DNA of 60,980 nucleotides from Acidobacteriota bacterium (GCA_016934295.1 JAFGTD010000237.1:1-60980), one strand, 5' to 3'; positions 27,019-36,351 are shown, counted from the first letter of the stretch. The notes: generated by a model not told the origin, from the sequence alone. A program made the numbers and translations.

Positions 27019-28167
27019 TTATCTGTATCCTGGCGCGTACTCATAAGCTCCGATATCGACAGCGTGATTTATGATTCTGGGCCTGGATCCACAGGGATGG
27101 ACGTATTCGTATCTCGGGATAAAGGCTTCCATCCCCAGCTTTTTTAAATCTGCACCTGCATCAATGCATGGAGAAAGCACCTTCAGACGATAATCGAATC
27201 TCGAGGAAGCTCTAAACTGGGGATCGGATTCCAAAAAGTTCGCCAGAATCAAGGCATTTTCCTGAGAACATTTTATTCCTTTACCGGAAAAAATATTATT
27301 GACGATCAAGGCCGGTTCTTTGACTCTTCCATCGACCTGAATAAACAATCCGGTATAGCGGTCATTGACAAAGGTATTATTCATAACAAGGAGTTTATTT
27401 GCCGGTGCGGGACCTTCAACACCAAAAGAAAGGATGGCGCTGTTTGTTGTTGTCCGGCTTTGCTGGAAGATATTGCCTAGGACGTAGGATATTCCGCCAT
27501 TCGGCAGATCGAGCTCGTAATTGCTCCCCCCTTCATCTGTTAATCTATTGTAAAGAATGAAATTCTGAACCGCTCTCGATTTGACGAGCTGACCTCCGTT
27601 CGAGTGATGGGAATAGCAGAATTTCATTGTCAGTTTCCGGATGTTTCCAATATATATGTTGTGGGAATACCCGTCTCCATAGCCGTTGTCTGAAAATTCG
27701 GTATTTTCTATCAGAATTTCACTTGCGGAATTCTTCCCGCAGAGTATTCCATTTTCGTTGTGATGAAAATAGCAGTTACGAACGGTAAGATTGGTCCCCT
27801 CCGGACGGATCCCCGCGCCGTTTTTGGCCGGTACGCTGCATCCCGACAGCTCAATATTTTCGATGGTGACATCGTTGCCGCCGATGACCCAGATTGCTTT
27901 TCCTTCCGCATCCTGCCCCGCGGCATCGATCTTCGCTCTTCCATAGATGCCTCGGATTACAAGCTTGTTGGCTGTTATGCGGCAAACGTCTCCATCATAG
28001 TTGCCCGCGGCGCTGATGTGGACTGTGTCCCCATCTCCAGCGTCCTTAAATGCCTGGCAGGGTGTTGTGTATTTTTGGTCGGGACCGACTTCCAGGGTGC
28101 GGGCATCCGCAATATATGCCGGAAATATAAAAATGCAAGCCAGCGCGAATAGTGGAGTTTTGATCAT
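27019..28167 (-). CDS. Secreted right-handed parallel beta-helix protein
   Basis: 382 aa with a signal peptide (PLFALACIFIFPAYIADA). The body has regular beta-helix coils of about 22 residues: ITANKLVIRGIYGRAKIDAA, VIGGNDVTIENIELSGCSVP, NLTVRNCYFHHNENGILCGK, SEILIENTEFSDNG, then YIGNIRKLTMKFCYSHHSNG. This is the pectate-lyase/alginate-epimerase-like (Right_handed_beta_helix) fold. The C-terminal DIGAYEYAPGYR is a common terminal motif in such secreted proteins. It could be a lyase or epimerase for the exported polymer; the catalytic set cannot be fixed. It lies within the glycosyltransferase block. Confidence 0.8.
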   Translation of the reverse strand: MIKTPLFALACIFIFPAYIADARTLEVGPDQKYTTPCQAFKDAGDGDTVHISAAGNYDGDVCRITANKLVIRGIYGRAKIDAAGQDAEGKAIWVIGGNDVTIENIELSGCSVPAKNGAGIRPEGTNLTVRNCYFHHNENGILCGKNSASEILIENTEFSDNGYGDGYSHNIYIGNIRKLTMKFCYSHHSNGGQLVKSRAVQNFILYNRLTDEGGSNYELDLPNGGISYVLGNIFQQSRTTTNSAILSFGVEGPAPANKLLVMNNTFVNDRYTGLFIQVDGRVKEPALIVNNIFSGKGIKCSQENALILANFLESDPQFRASSRFDYRLKVLSPCIDAGADLKKLGMEAFIPRYEYVHPCGSRPRIINHAVDIGAYEYAPGYR

Positions 28168-28516
28168 CCCTTTTTACTTGATTTTTAGTTGCATAAGCCG
28201 TCTGTCACGAATTCGAGTTGTGCTTCGAGACTTTGTCTTATGTATCGTCATATAGTCGCTAAATGATACGTAATATCCTCTTACAAACCAAGGATTTTAG
28301 CCCGCATTTCTCATGTGGCTTCGTGAGAAATACGGGTAAGGGCTGATAATTAAATAATTGCCGAAAAGAGGGGAGGTCTCCGGGCGTGTGTAAAACAAAT
28401 TGGCGCATAGGGATAGTAAAAAAATACTTCGGATTTGACAGCGTTTCCCGGGGACGGGGGGAGGAATAATGCCGGCTGTAGTAGATGAGGATTAATATGG
28501 GCATGATTCCGGGAAT
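28168..28516. repeat. Intergenic REP-like hairpin
   Basis: The 349-bp gap contains CCCGCATTTCTCA at 28301-28313 facing TGAGAAATACGGG at 28324-28336, a 13-bp stem with one mismatch and a 10-base loop. It looks like a dispersed palindromic element and could also end transcription from the GT2 gene or stabilise mRNA. An 81-codon minus-strand frame over it (28259-28504) is read through the hairpin and is not called. Confidence 0.5.
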
Positions 28517-29428
28517 TTACCGAAAAAATTTCAGCAGGAAACGGTGTATTTTATAAGGGAAAAATGCGGGCAGCGCGTATTTTAAATCCTTAAAATGCAG
28601 ACATCCTTTCAATAGTGCAAATCTGAAAATTTTTCGGGCATTTTCCAGATCCCCAGCCCAGTAGCAAACAAATCCAGTTCTTTTAAGTTCCCCTTTTGTC
28701 AGAACCGATATTTTTTTTCTTCCCAGCTTTGCAGCCAGAATTTTCTCTCTCTTTAGAAAATCCTTTTGAATGAGCCAATGATTTTTGGCTATAAGAAAAC
28801 GATTTTTTGTGATTTGTGTGGAGGCATGATGGCGGTAAAAAGCCAGAACCTCCGGTACAAGCACAATTTTCGATTTTATTGCCGTCCTCAGCCAGAAATC
28901 ATAATCTTCCCCTGAGGTCCATTCCGGGTTGAAACCGCCTGTTTCATCGAATTTTTTTCTGCTGACTACGGCGGCATGGATGGGCCATATGTTTTGTCGG
29001 AGCAGTGTTTCAATTTTACTGCCGTTCTCTTCATAATCCGGCGGAATGTACGGACGACCTTTCCCGTCGGGTAGTCCTACATTCTGCCAACCGCAGTAGC
29101 CGATCGTTTCCTCGTCCTCGATGCTGTCCATCATTTTTTCAAGAAATGTTTTGTCCCACCAGTCGTCACAATCCAAAAAAGCCAGAAAATCGCCGTTGCT
29201 GGCTTTTACCCCTGAATTTCTTGCTTTGGGTTGTCCTGAATTTCTTTGCGTGATGATTTTTATATCGGGAATATATTCCTTCAAGATGTTGGGAGAGTTG
29301 TCCGTCGATCCGTCGTCCACTACAACGATTTGCTTCCTGCTGTACGTTTGTTCCATGGCAGAATTTATGGCTTCCCGTAAATACCTGCCGCCGTTGTAGC
29401 AGGGAATTATGATCGATACATTTCTCAT
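28517..29428 (-). CDS. Glycosyltransferase family 2
   Basis: 303 aa from the ATG at 29428 (a GTG two codons before is possible), with AAGG at normal spacing. VSIIIPCYNGGRYLREAINS, IVVVDDGSTDNSPNIL, FLAFLDCDDWWDKTF (DxDD metal site) and WTSGEDYDFWLR (ED motif) give a complete GT-A domain. The basic C-terminal 90 residues (KRTGFVCYWAGDLENARKIF) fit membrane-surface binding. It follows the sulfotransferase gene by 28 bp on the same strand, so sugar addition and sulfation may be made from one message. Confidence 0.88.
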   Translation of the reverse strand: MRNVSIIIPCYNGGRYLREAINSAMEQTYSRKQIVVVDDGSTDNSPNILKEYIPDIKIITQRNSGQPKARNSGVKASNGDFLAFLDCDDWWDKTFLEKMMDSIEDEETIGYCGWQNVGLPDGKGRPYIPPDYEENGSKIETLLRQNIWPIHAAVVSRKKFDETGGFNPEWTSGEDYDFWLRTAIKSKIVLVPEVLAFYRHHASTQITKNRFLIAKNHWLIQKDFLKREKILAAKLGRKKISVLTKGELKRTGFVCYWAGDLENARKIFRFALLKGCLHFKDLKYALPAFFPYKIHRFLLKFFR

Positions 29429-29456
29429 ATTCACGCCTTGGGGAATTATCGGATTT

Positions 29457-30248
29457 TCAATATCCGCATATTTTCATTTCCGGGCCGACCAATCGCCTGA
29501 TTTTATTTCGTTCAAAAAATGACAAATTATCCGAATTCTGCTGTTTCCAGTCCGCGTGGCTTTTTTCTATGAATCCATGTGACAGAGATTTTATTCCTAA
29601 ATAGTCTGCAAGAGGCGTCGCGTCATAGGAATCGGAAATGAGATCTTCAAACCTTACGAAAAAGCCGTAGGGTGCACGCTTAAACTCTGAAGCGAGTTTT
29701 TTCCAGATCAGTAAAAAGTAGGATAGCGGATCTTTCATATCCGCGGCATCGATCCAGTTTCTGCGTTTGATGGACAGCATGCATGCAAAAGGATTTCGCA
29801 CAAGAAAAACGAACCTGGAATTCGGAAACAGTGTTTTTAGAAAATCCGCGGTTTGAATCCCGGACTGAACTTCCTTGATACCCCATCTGTTAAACCCTAT
29901 TTTTTCGGCAGGTTTTGAATAGATGTTTAGCAGGCATTCCTTCATGGCTTCTGAAATGGTCTCACGCGGAGGATTCATGGATGCAATCCACTGATGCGTC
30001 CGGTTTTCCATCATTTTGACAAAATTCCTGAATTGTTCCGCCCCGTTTCCTCCAAAACCATATCGGAAGGTTGCGTGTCCATCGCCCAGCATCTGGCGAT
30101 ATCGCTCGAATGTTTCCTCCAGGCAGTTCAGGCCCCCCCCGGCTTCTCCCCAGATCAGGATATTTCCGGAAGCCATGATTAGTCGCTGCAGCATGGTACT
30201 GCCGGATCTCCATCCGGCTGAAAAGATGAATATCGGGCTGTCCCGCAT
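29457..30248 (-). CDS. Sulfotransferase family protein
   Basis: 263 aa. The PAPS loop has the variant FIFSAGWRSGSTMLQRLI at residues 7-24, and FVFLVRNPFACMLSIKRRNW gives the Arg and Ser of the 3'-phosphate site. It is slightly short for the family but has both binding motifs. GGGAAG stands six bases before the ATG. It is the first gene of the minus-strand block and is divergent from the export operon that begins at 30573, with 324 bp between. Confidence 0.83.
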   Translation of the reverse strand: MRDSPIFIFSAGWRSGSTMLQRLIMASGNILIWGEAGGGLNCLEETFERYRQMLGDGHATFRYGFGGNGAEQFRNFVKMMENRTHQWIASMNPPRETISEAMKECLLNIYSKPAEKIGFNRWGIKEVQSGIQTADFLKTLFPNSRFVFLVRNPFACMLSIKRRNWIDAADMKDPLSYFLLIWKKLASEFKRAPYGFFVRFEDLISDSYDATPLADYLGIKSLSHGFIEKSHADWKQQNSDNLSFFERNKIRRLVGPEMKICGY

Positions 30249-30572
30249 GATCTTCCCTCACTCTTAACGAAAGGATCGTTTGTGGATACGTTATTTTTGG
30301 ATGTCTGTCAGGATCTGCATATGAATACAATCTTTAAAGCCATGAAACAAATAATCAAGTATAATCAGCTCCTGTGGTTTTACGTAAATAATTTATGTAT
30401 GTTGGTTCTTTAGCATTCTATTTGCCCTTTATTTTCTGCTGAAGTACTATTACTTAAACTGTCCGTAAATCGGTATTTTAGGGTTTTTAAGATCGTTTGG
30501 GAAATATTCCTGGCTGAAAGCTTCACTTTTTTATTACTCTGCCGATATGAATTCTGACAACGAGGTTAAGAT
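30249..30572. promoter_or_regulatory. Divergent promoter region of the polysaccharide locus
   Basis: This AT-rich 324-bp interval separates the leftward decoration genes from the rightward export genes, so both promoters should lie here. A GG...GC pair as in sigma-54 promoters was looked for and not found convincingly: CTGGCTGAAAGCTTCAC near 30512 keeps the -24 GG but not the -12 GC. No other feature is seen. Confidence 0.5.
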
Positions 30573-31163
30573 ATGAAATTATTGCGGATCACCTTATTAT
30601 TGCTTCTAATGACTTGCTCCGTTGCTCTGCCCGGTCAGAACTCTGATTCTGGTAATGAATTTTCTGAAATTCCGGAAGATTTTGTCATCGGATTGGAAGA
30701 TACCCTGGCCGTCAGTGTCTGGAGAGAACCTGAACTGTCGGTAAAAGAAGTCATGGTACGGCCGGACGGCAAGATAAGTCTTCCACTTATCGGGGATGTT
30801 GTGGCCAGCGGCTTGACCACCAAACAGCTGCAGGAAAGTGTTACCGAGAAATATACAGAGTATGTTTCCAACCCCACGGTCTCCGTGGTTATATTGAGAA
30901 TCGCAAGCCTGACTGTTACTGTTCAGGGGCAGGTAGCAAAACCGGGTGTCTATTACCTAGGATCTCCCATGACAGTGCTCGAACTGCTTGCACGGGCCGG
31001 CGGACTTCGCGAATATGCGGATGAGAAAGATATCGCAATTATCAGAAAAGAAGGAAAGAAAAAGTTTTTCAGGTTCAACTATAAGGATGTTTCCAAGGGC
31101 AAAAACCTTCAGCAGAATATAACTCTTCAGAACGGGGACATCATCATTGTTCCCGGAGGCTAA
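30573..31163 (+). CDS. Polysaccharide export protein (Wza-like, SLBB)
   Basis: 196 aa with a hydrophobic signal peptide (LRITLLLLLMTCSVALPGQ). Residues 33-110 form the Poly_export domain: FVIGLEDTLAVSVWREPELS and VMVRPDGKISLPLIGDVVAS. Residues about 115-195 are an SLBB domain (VTVQGQVAKPGVYYLGSPMT, ending DIIIVPGG). Proteins of this kind build the periplasmic/outer-membrane channel for capsule or exopolysaccharide. The form matches the short export proteins of PEP-CTERM loci. LMTC is not a good lipobox, so acylation is uncertain. It begins the plus-strand export operon; the next gene starts 34 bp on. Confidence 0.9.
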   Translation: MKLLRITLLLLLMTCSVALPGQNSDSGNEFSEIPEDFVIGLEDTLAVSVWREPELSVKEVMVRPDGKISLPLIGDVVASGLTTKQLQESVTEKYTEYVSNPTVSVVILRIASLTVTVQGQVAKPGVYYLGSPMTVLELLARAGGLREYADEKDIAIIRKEGKKKFFRFNYKDVSKGKNLQQNITLQNGDIIIVPGG

Positions 31164-31197
31164 GACAACGAATTTCGCCTATTCAAAGAAAAGAAAT

Positions 31198-32631
31198 ATG
31201 AGAACATTGATTGGGTTCCTTATCTGTTTGGTCGGCGCCTCCGGAATTTCCTTAGCGCAGGAATCTTCCTACCCATCCCATAACGATTCACCCGATGCAG
31301 CCGACCAATCTTTGGAAAATGATTCTATCATTCCCGTTCCGGTTTACCCGTCTTACGATGACTCCCAGGAAACAGTCGATCAATCTTTGGAAGATGAAGC
31401 CGTTATCCCGGTCCCGGTCAGGGGCGAAAATGTTGAGCTGTTCCCGGAAACCAGATACGGGGACGCAAGATCACGGGGAGCCCAGGATTTCCAGGAAGAT
31501 GTTTTCCTCAATTCACGCAATCAGTTCGGTTTTTCACTGAGCGCAAGTCAAGGCTATTCGGAGAATATCTCCGAAACCAGCAGACAAGGCAGATCCTCTA
31601 TGTTTTCCGCCTTTTCGGGGCAGGTTTTCTTTAATGCCGGCAGGCGAAGATCGAAGCTGCATCTGGATTTCGGCTCCGGATACCGACATTATTACAAAAG
31701 GGATAATTACGACGATCCCGATTATCGTGCGAACGCTCAGTATTCCTACCAAATTTCAAGAACCACATCTCTGCAGTTCAGCAATCAATTCACTTACACC
31801 TACAATGATTCCTGGTCCTTTCCTTCGATGTACTCCCCTTCACAATACGGACCGATTATGTCCGATGAAGTCCTGTATGCGCAGCAGAAAATTGTCAGGA
31901 ACGCATTCGGTGCCGGACTCCGCCATCGATTGAGCGACAGAATAAGCACGGGGTTATCCGCGACATATGCACTATACAGATACTCGGAACACATCAGGGA
32001 TAGAAGCGATACTTTTACGTTAGGGGGACAGTTCAACGTCAAACTGACAGACTGGCTGTCTTTGACGAACAGCTATGCGGCATACCTGATTTCTGAGAGT
32101 GAGGAGTACCGGGATACCAGGATCCATCGCGTGCAATTATCCGGACTCGATTTCAGTTGGAGCCGTGGTTCCTGGCGACTCTGGATGGGAGGAGGCGCCG
32201 ACTTTTCGGATTATGAAGAAAAAATCCGTGTGATGGAAAATGTAAGTGCCGGAATAGGACGCACATCCTTGAATACAACATTTACGATTGGATATCAGCA
32301 TGGTTTTTCTTCCACCCTGGGTATTTCCGGTCTACGGCGCTCGGATCGGATAACGGCTGAATTTGGATATAGGGCGACTCCCTGGATGAACGTACGACTT
32401 AACAGCAGTTATATTCGTAGCAAGGACGTCCTCGGTCCCAGATTCCTGGAAATATATTCCAGCGGAGGCGGATTGAGTTTTGCATTGAGCTCCAACCTCA
32501 ACATGACATTAAACAGTTATTATCAGAGGCAACAACCGCGTAATTTGGATATAGAAGGACTGGATATAGAACGTGTAACGGCATATATGGGCTTTCAATT
32601 TGTCTGGCCGGCACGGAGAAAAGCCGGATAA
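31198..32631 (+). CDS. Outer-membrane beta-barrel protein of the export operon
   Basis: 477 aa from the ATG at 31198, chosen because it begins the signal peptide MRTLIGFLICLVGASGISLA; the frame upstream overlaps the export gene and is not signal-like. Residues 25-49 and 50-74 are two copies of a 25-residue acidic unit that ends IIPVPV/VIPVPV. From about residue 100 alternating polar/aromatic strands run to the end (LHLDFGSGYRHYYKRD, SLQFSNQFTYTYNDSW, VTAYMGFQFVW), as in the outer-membrane proteins next to PEP-CTERM export genes. It probably forms the outer-membrane exit of the polymer or a partner of the SLBB channel. The acidic linker is specific to this protein. Confidence 0.78.
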   Translation: MRTLIGFLICLVGASGISLAQESSYPSHNDSPDAADQSLENDSIIPVPVYPSYDDSQETVDQSLEDEAVIPVPVRGENVELFPETRYGDARSRGAQDFQEDVFLNSRNQFGFSLSASQGYSENISETSRQGRSSMFSAFSGQVFFNAGRRRSKLHLDFGSGYRHYYKRDNYDDPDYRANAQYSYQISRTTSLQFSNQFTYTYNDSWSFPSMYSPSQYGPIMSDEVLYAQQKIVRNAFGAGLRHRLSDRISTGLSATYALYRYSEHIRDRSDTFTLGGQFNVKLTDWLSLTNSYAAYLISESEEYRDTRIHRVQLSGLDFSWSRGSWRLWMGGGADFSDYEEKIRVMENVSAGIGRTSLNTTFTIGYQHGFSSTLGISGLRRSDRITAEFGYRATPWMNVRLNSSYIRSKDVLGPRFLEIYSSGGGLSFALSSNLNMTLNSYYQRQQPRNLDIEGLDIERVTAYMGFQFVWPARRKAG

Positions 32632-32701
32632 ATAATATGCCGGGATGGTTCTGATGGATCATCCATACTGATTAAGACTGTGATCTGCAGAGGACTTTAC
32701 A

Positions 32702-34282
32702 ATGAAGGATTTAAAAACCCTGGAACCGTTTGATTTTTTAAAAATCTTATGGAAGAGGAAGTGGTATGCCGTCGCTGTTTTCATTCTGACAATAGGAGCC
32801 TCAATAGTATATTCCCAGCTGAAACCGGATCTTTTCCGATCCAGTGCAATGATCCAGGTTGAGGAGCCTCCTATACCCAGCACTTACGTTCGACCTCCCG
32901 ATGCCTCAAGCACCAGGGAGAAGATGGAAGCAATCCGCCAGCTCATCGAAAGCCGGACTTTTCTTGAACGCCTGATCCAGGAATTTCAGCTCTATGGTTA
33001 TGGAACCGAAGATGATTTTTTAATGGAAAACGCGATTCGAGCGATCACGAATAATATTATAGTGCAGAGTACATCCCGCAATACTTTTACCGTTTCTTTT
33101 ATTGCAACGGATGCTCAGGTGGCGCAGTCGTTTACACGGCGGATTGTGGATATGCTGATCCAGTCGGGCCGTTCAACCAGGAAATTCCGGGCAATGGAAA
33201 CCGATCAGTTCCTCGATGAACAGCTTCGTCAGGTGGAGCAGAAACTTACGTCCAAGGAAGAAGAGATTAAGGACTTCAAATCTCAACATATCGTTCTCCT
33301 CCCTCCTCAGGCCAGTGAGAACGCTCGTATGTTCAGGCAATTGAAGGAACAGTTGGAGGAAGTAAATACCCAAATCGAAAAGCTCTATGCTCAACAGAAG
33401 GTGCTTGATGCCCAGGCGGAAGAACAGACAAAGAGGCTGGATGTTTTAGCTCAGAATAATTTCATGGATCCGGCTGATTTGGCGCTTCCCGGAACGAATG
33501 CGGGAAACACCGCCCTGTCCGATCCCCGATTGATGGCCAAGGAGGCTGAGCTTGAGGCTCTGTTGTTGCGATATACACCCAGCCACCCGGATGTACATCG
33601 GGTTTCCAGGGAAGTGGAGGATCTGAAGCGACAATTGGCAAAGAGTGCTTCAGAGGGAGCGCCTGTTGCCGATTCTTCCGATTTGACTCCGCTCGGCATG
33701 GCCGCGAACGACCCGGCAACGGAACAGATTGAATCCGGTTCATCCGAGACGGACTGGATGCTGGATATGGCGACTGCGGAGATTAAGATTCAGGCTGAAA
33801 AACTAAATAATGAAGTCGAAAGACTGAAAAAGATGGAAGCCGACATCGTTAGCCGTTTGAAAGTTTATGAAGATCGAATAAGACAGGCGCCGATTGTCGA
33901 CCAGCAATTGGGAGCATTGGAAAGACAAAGGAATATATTGGAGCGCCAGTACGGCAGTTTGATGAGTGATAAATTCCAGGCGCAGCTGACATCCAACCTC
34001 GAAACGAGCAGCAATACGGATTCCTACAAGGTCATCGACGAGGCGAATCTTCCCGAGAAGCCGGTCTTCCCGGATCGGAAGCAGATGGCTATTATAGGAT
34101 TTGGCGCAGCATTCATTTTGGGAATTGGCGCCGCCTTCGGACGCGAATTGTTTGATTCCACTTTAAGTACCGAGGAAGAGGCATCGGCGGTGCTCAAGGT
34201 ACCTGTTCTGGTTTCTGTTTATGAAATACCGTCAAAGCATACTAGAAAGCGTAAAATAGAGAGGTTGGCTAAAAGCGCATAA
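32702..34282 (+). CDS. Polysaccharide chain-length determinant (Wzz/GumC type)
   Basis: 526 aa. A short cytoplasmic N-terminus (PFDFLKILWKRKWYAVAVFI) leads into the first membrane helix. Then comes a long periplasmic part with coiled coil (EQKLTSKEEEIKDFKSQHIV, LRQVEQ; and LNNEVERLKKMEADIVSRLK), and a last membrane helix near residue 460-480 (MAIIGFGAAFILGIGAAFGR). PDLFRSSAMIQVEE is the usual Wzz start of the periplasmic domain. It regulates polymer length in the inner membrane and activates the tyrosine kinase. The kinase is not fused here but is encoded by the next gene, as in PEP-CTERM loci. Confidence 0.88.
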   Translation: MKDLKTLEPFDFLKILWKRKWYAVAVFILTIGASIVYSQLKPDLFRSSAMIQVEEPPIPSTYVRPPDASSTREKMEAIRQLIESRTFLERLIQEFQLYGYGTEDDFLMENAIRAITNNIIVQSTSRNTFTVSFIATDAQVAQSFTRRIVDMLIQSGRSTRKFRAMETDQFLDEQLRQVEQKLTSKEEEIKDFKSQHIVLLPPQASENARMFRQLKEQLEEVNTQIEKLYAQQKVLDAQAEEQTKRLDVLAQNNFMDPADLALPGTNAGNTALSDPRLMAKEAELEALLLRYTPSHPDVHRVSREVEDLKRQLAKSASEGAPVADSSDLTPLGMAANDPATEQIESGSSETDWMLDMATAEIKIQAEKLNNEVERLKKMEADIVSRLKVYEDRIRQAPIVDQQLGALERQRNILERQYGSLMSDKFQAQLTSNLETSSNTDSYKVIDEANLPEKPVFPDRKQMAIIGFGAAFILGIGAAFGRELFDSTLSTEEEASAVLKVPVLVSVYEIPSKHTRKRKIERLAKSA

Positions 34283-34539
34283 ATAAGAGGAAAGAAAAGG
34301 GGAAATCCACCGATAAAGATAATAACTGGACTGTGGTTATGGAATGCGGTAGTTGCTGTCGCTCTTTAAGCCCGTTCAAAAATATTCAGTACCTGAAATA
34401 TTAAGTTGGGCGACTGGAAATAGACGCGTTCAGTTTTACGAAATTTTGGGATTTACGTTACTTAACGAAGGGTAGGGCCTGAGATTTTATTAACTCACTA
34501 GACAATAAGGGTCGGCGACAAACTGCTGCGATAGGATAC

Positions 34540-35451
34540 ATGAGCGAAATATTTAATTTTCTTAAACAGACCGGGACTGAAAAGAGGAAGAGCCCTCCGT
34601 CTCCTGAGCCGGAACCTGAATGGAAGGAGCCTGTTTCGGAATCCCATGTTGAAGCCCGGAAAGAAATTTCTGAAGAAACTGTTCTCAACGATGAAGTACC
34701 GTCCGTGCCGGTGGAAGAGGAAGTGCTTAAAGCAGACCGGTTTGATCTTTCCGGTGCCAACCAGAATCTTAAGATTTCACTGGATCCCTTTACAATCGCC
34801 GGAGAACAATTCCGGCTGCTCCGAACCAAACTGGGGCGCTTAAAAAAAGAGAAGGGAATTAAGACGGTTTTAATTACCAGCAGCGTACCGGAGGAGGGGA
34901 AGACATTCGCTTCTTCCGGGCTGGCGGGTGTTTTTGCTCAGGAACCGGGGAAGCGGGTGGCTTTGCTGGACTGTGATATGCGAAAACCCAGATCCGGACG
35001 GAACCTTGGGGTAAACGGTTCATCCAGTAGTATAGGAATGTCGGAGGTTTTGCAGGGCAACATTGGCTTTTTCGACTCACTTTTAAAGTCCTCTGAATTG
35101 GATTTTTACTTTTTGCCATCCGGATCTCTACCCCAGAATCCTACGGAATTGCTCAGTTCTCCTCTTCTTGAGCAGACATTAAAAACTGCCGCGGCAAATT
35201 TTGACTGGATTGTAATCGATTCCCCGCCGGTTTTGTCCCTGGCAGATGCAACCCTGTTGGTGCCCCTTTGCGATGCGGTTATACTGGTAGTGAGAGCCAA
35301 TTCAACCCCGGCTAAGCTTGTTAAGAATACAATCGACGTAATCGGTCGAGAGAGAATCAGCGGCATTGTGTTTAATCGCCAGAGACAGAAATATCCGTCC
35401 AGGTATTACTACAAGTATTATTACGGAAAATCCAAAAAGCAGAAAGAGTAG
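34540..35451 (+). CDS. Tyrosine-protein kinase, CpsD/CapB (BY-kinase) family
   Basis: 303 aa. Residues 1-75 are a polar Glu/Pro-rich stretch. The P-loop ATPase follows with Walker A SSVPEEGKT (114-122), Walker A' ALLDCDMRKP (141-150) and Walker B DWIVIDSPP (222-230). The C-terminus has a seven-tyrosine cluster (Y285, Y289-291, Y293-295), which is the autophosphorylation tail of bacterial tyrosine kinases. It should cycle phosphorylation with the Wzz-type protein upstream to control polymerisation and export. Cytoplasmic, at the inner membrane. A 257-bp gap separates it from that gene, so it may have an additional promoter. Confidence 0.9.
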   Translation: MSEIFNFLKQTGTEKRKSPPSPEPEPEWKEPVSESHVEARKEISEETVLNDEVPSVPVEEEVLKADRFDLSGANQNLKISLDPFTIAGEQFRLLRTKLGRLKKEKGIKTVLITSSVPEEGKTFASSGLAGVFAQEPGKRVALLDCDMRKPRSGRNLGVNGSSSSIGMSEVLQGNIGFFDSLLKSSELDFYFLPSGSLPQNPTELLSSPLLEQTLKTAAANFDWIVIDSPPVLSLADATLLVPLCDAVILVVRANSTPAKLVKNTIDVIGRERISGIVFNRQRQKYPSRYYYKYYYGKSKKQKE

Positions 35452-35457
35452 CAGGTA

Positions 35458-36351
35458 TTGCATTCTCCGCGTCAAACATCCATTCTGAACGCCCTCAGCG
35501 TTGACGTGGAAGACTACTTTCATGTCGAGGCATTTGCTGCACGGATCCGCTGCGATGATTGGCATGCGCACGAATGCCGGGTTGAAAGAAACGTCGATCT
35601 TACCCTCGAGATATTTGCTGAACATCAAACAACAGCGACATTTTATATTTTAGGCTGGATTGCAGAACGTTTTCCCCGGCTGGTCAGGCAGATCGCGGAC
35701 GCCGGTCATGAAATCGGCTGCCACGGATATGCCCACCAGCATATAAACCGCCAGACTCCGGAGAAATTCCGCCAGGACGTTTATTTGGCCCGGCAGCGAA
35801 TAACGGCCCAGACGCAGGAGCCTGTTTCCTGCTATCGAGCTCCCAGCTTTTCTATCATTGAATCCACCCTATGGGCCCTGGATATCCTTGCGGAGGAAGG
35901 ATTCACAATCGATTCTTCCATATTTCCCGTCAGGCACGATCTTTACGGCATTCCGGACTCCCCGAGGTTTCCTCATTGGCGAAGCAATATCTTTGAATTT
36001 CCTCTTACCACAATAGGCATGAGCAATTTAAATATAGGAATAGGCGGCGGAGGGTACCTGAGGCTCCTGCCTTACGGTTTTACACGATGGGCCATCAGGA
36101 AGATTAACAATGCCGAAAAACAGCCTGTCATGGTCTATTTCCATCCCTGGGAACTCGATCCTGAACAGCCACGAATATCTGCCCCGCTCCGTTCGAAACT
36201 CAGGCACTATACCAACCTTAAGAAAATGCAGGGTAAAATTGAACGGCTTCTGACGGATTTTCATTTTTCAACCGTCTCGGATGTATGCAGCCGCCTGCAA
36301 ATCTTCAGGAATCCGACTGCACAAATTACGAAAAATACATCTATCGGCTGA
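35458..36351 (+). CDS. Polysaccharide deacetylase, PEP-CTERM locus subfamily
   Basis: 297 aa from a TTG at 35458, six bases after the kinase stop; the family normally begins close to this point (ILNALSVDVEDYFHVEAFAA). The CE4 fold is visible as SVDVEDYF (first Asp block), TATFYILGWIAERFP, HEIGCHGYAHQHI (zinc His block) and CYRAPSFSI. The DVEDYFHV opening marks the subfamily found in exosortase-type exopolysaccharide operons. It probably removes acetyl groups from the polymer or lipid-linked sugar. No signal peptide is seen. Tight spacing shows co-transcription with the kinase. Confidence 0.88.
   Translation: MHSPRQTSILNALSVDVEDYFHVEAFAARIRCDDWHAHECRVERNVDLTLEIFAEHQTTATFYILGWIAERFPRLVRQIADAGHEIGCHGYAHQHINRQTPEKFRQDVYLARQRITAQTQEPVSCYRAPSFSIIESTLWALDILAEEGFTIDSSIFPVRHDLYGIPDSPRFPHWRSNIFEFPLTTIGMSNLNIGIGGGGYLRLLPYGFTRWAIRKINNAEKQPVMVYFHPWELDPEQPRISAPLRSKLRHYTNLKKMQGKIERLLTDFHFSTVSDVCSRLQIFRNPTAQITKNTSIG

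Noticed and set aside
28259-28504. 81-codon minus-strand gene
   Set aside because: It runs through a 13-bp hairpin and has no motif or ribosome site.
30505-30535. Sigma-54 promoter before the export operon
   Set aside because: CTGGCTGAAAGCTTCAC keeps GG at -24 but lacks the GC at -12.
30573-30650. Lipoprotein signal on the SLBB export protein
   Set aside because: LMTC does not fit the lipobox; an ordinary signal peptide is more likely.
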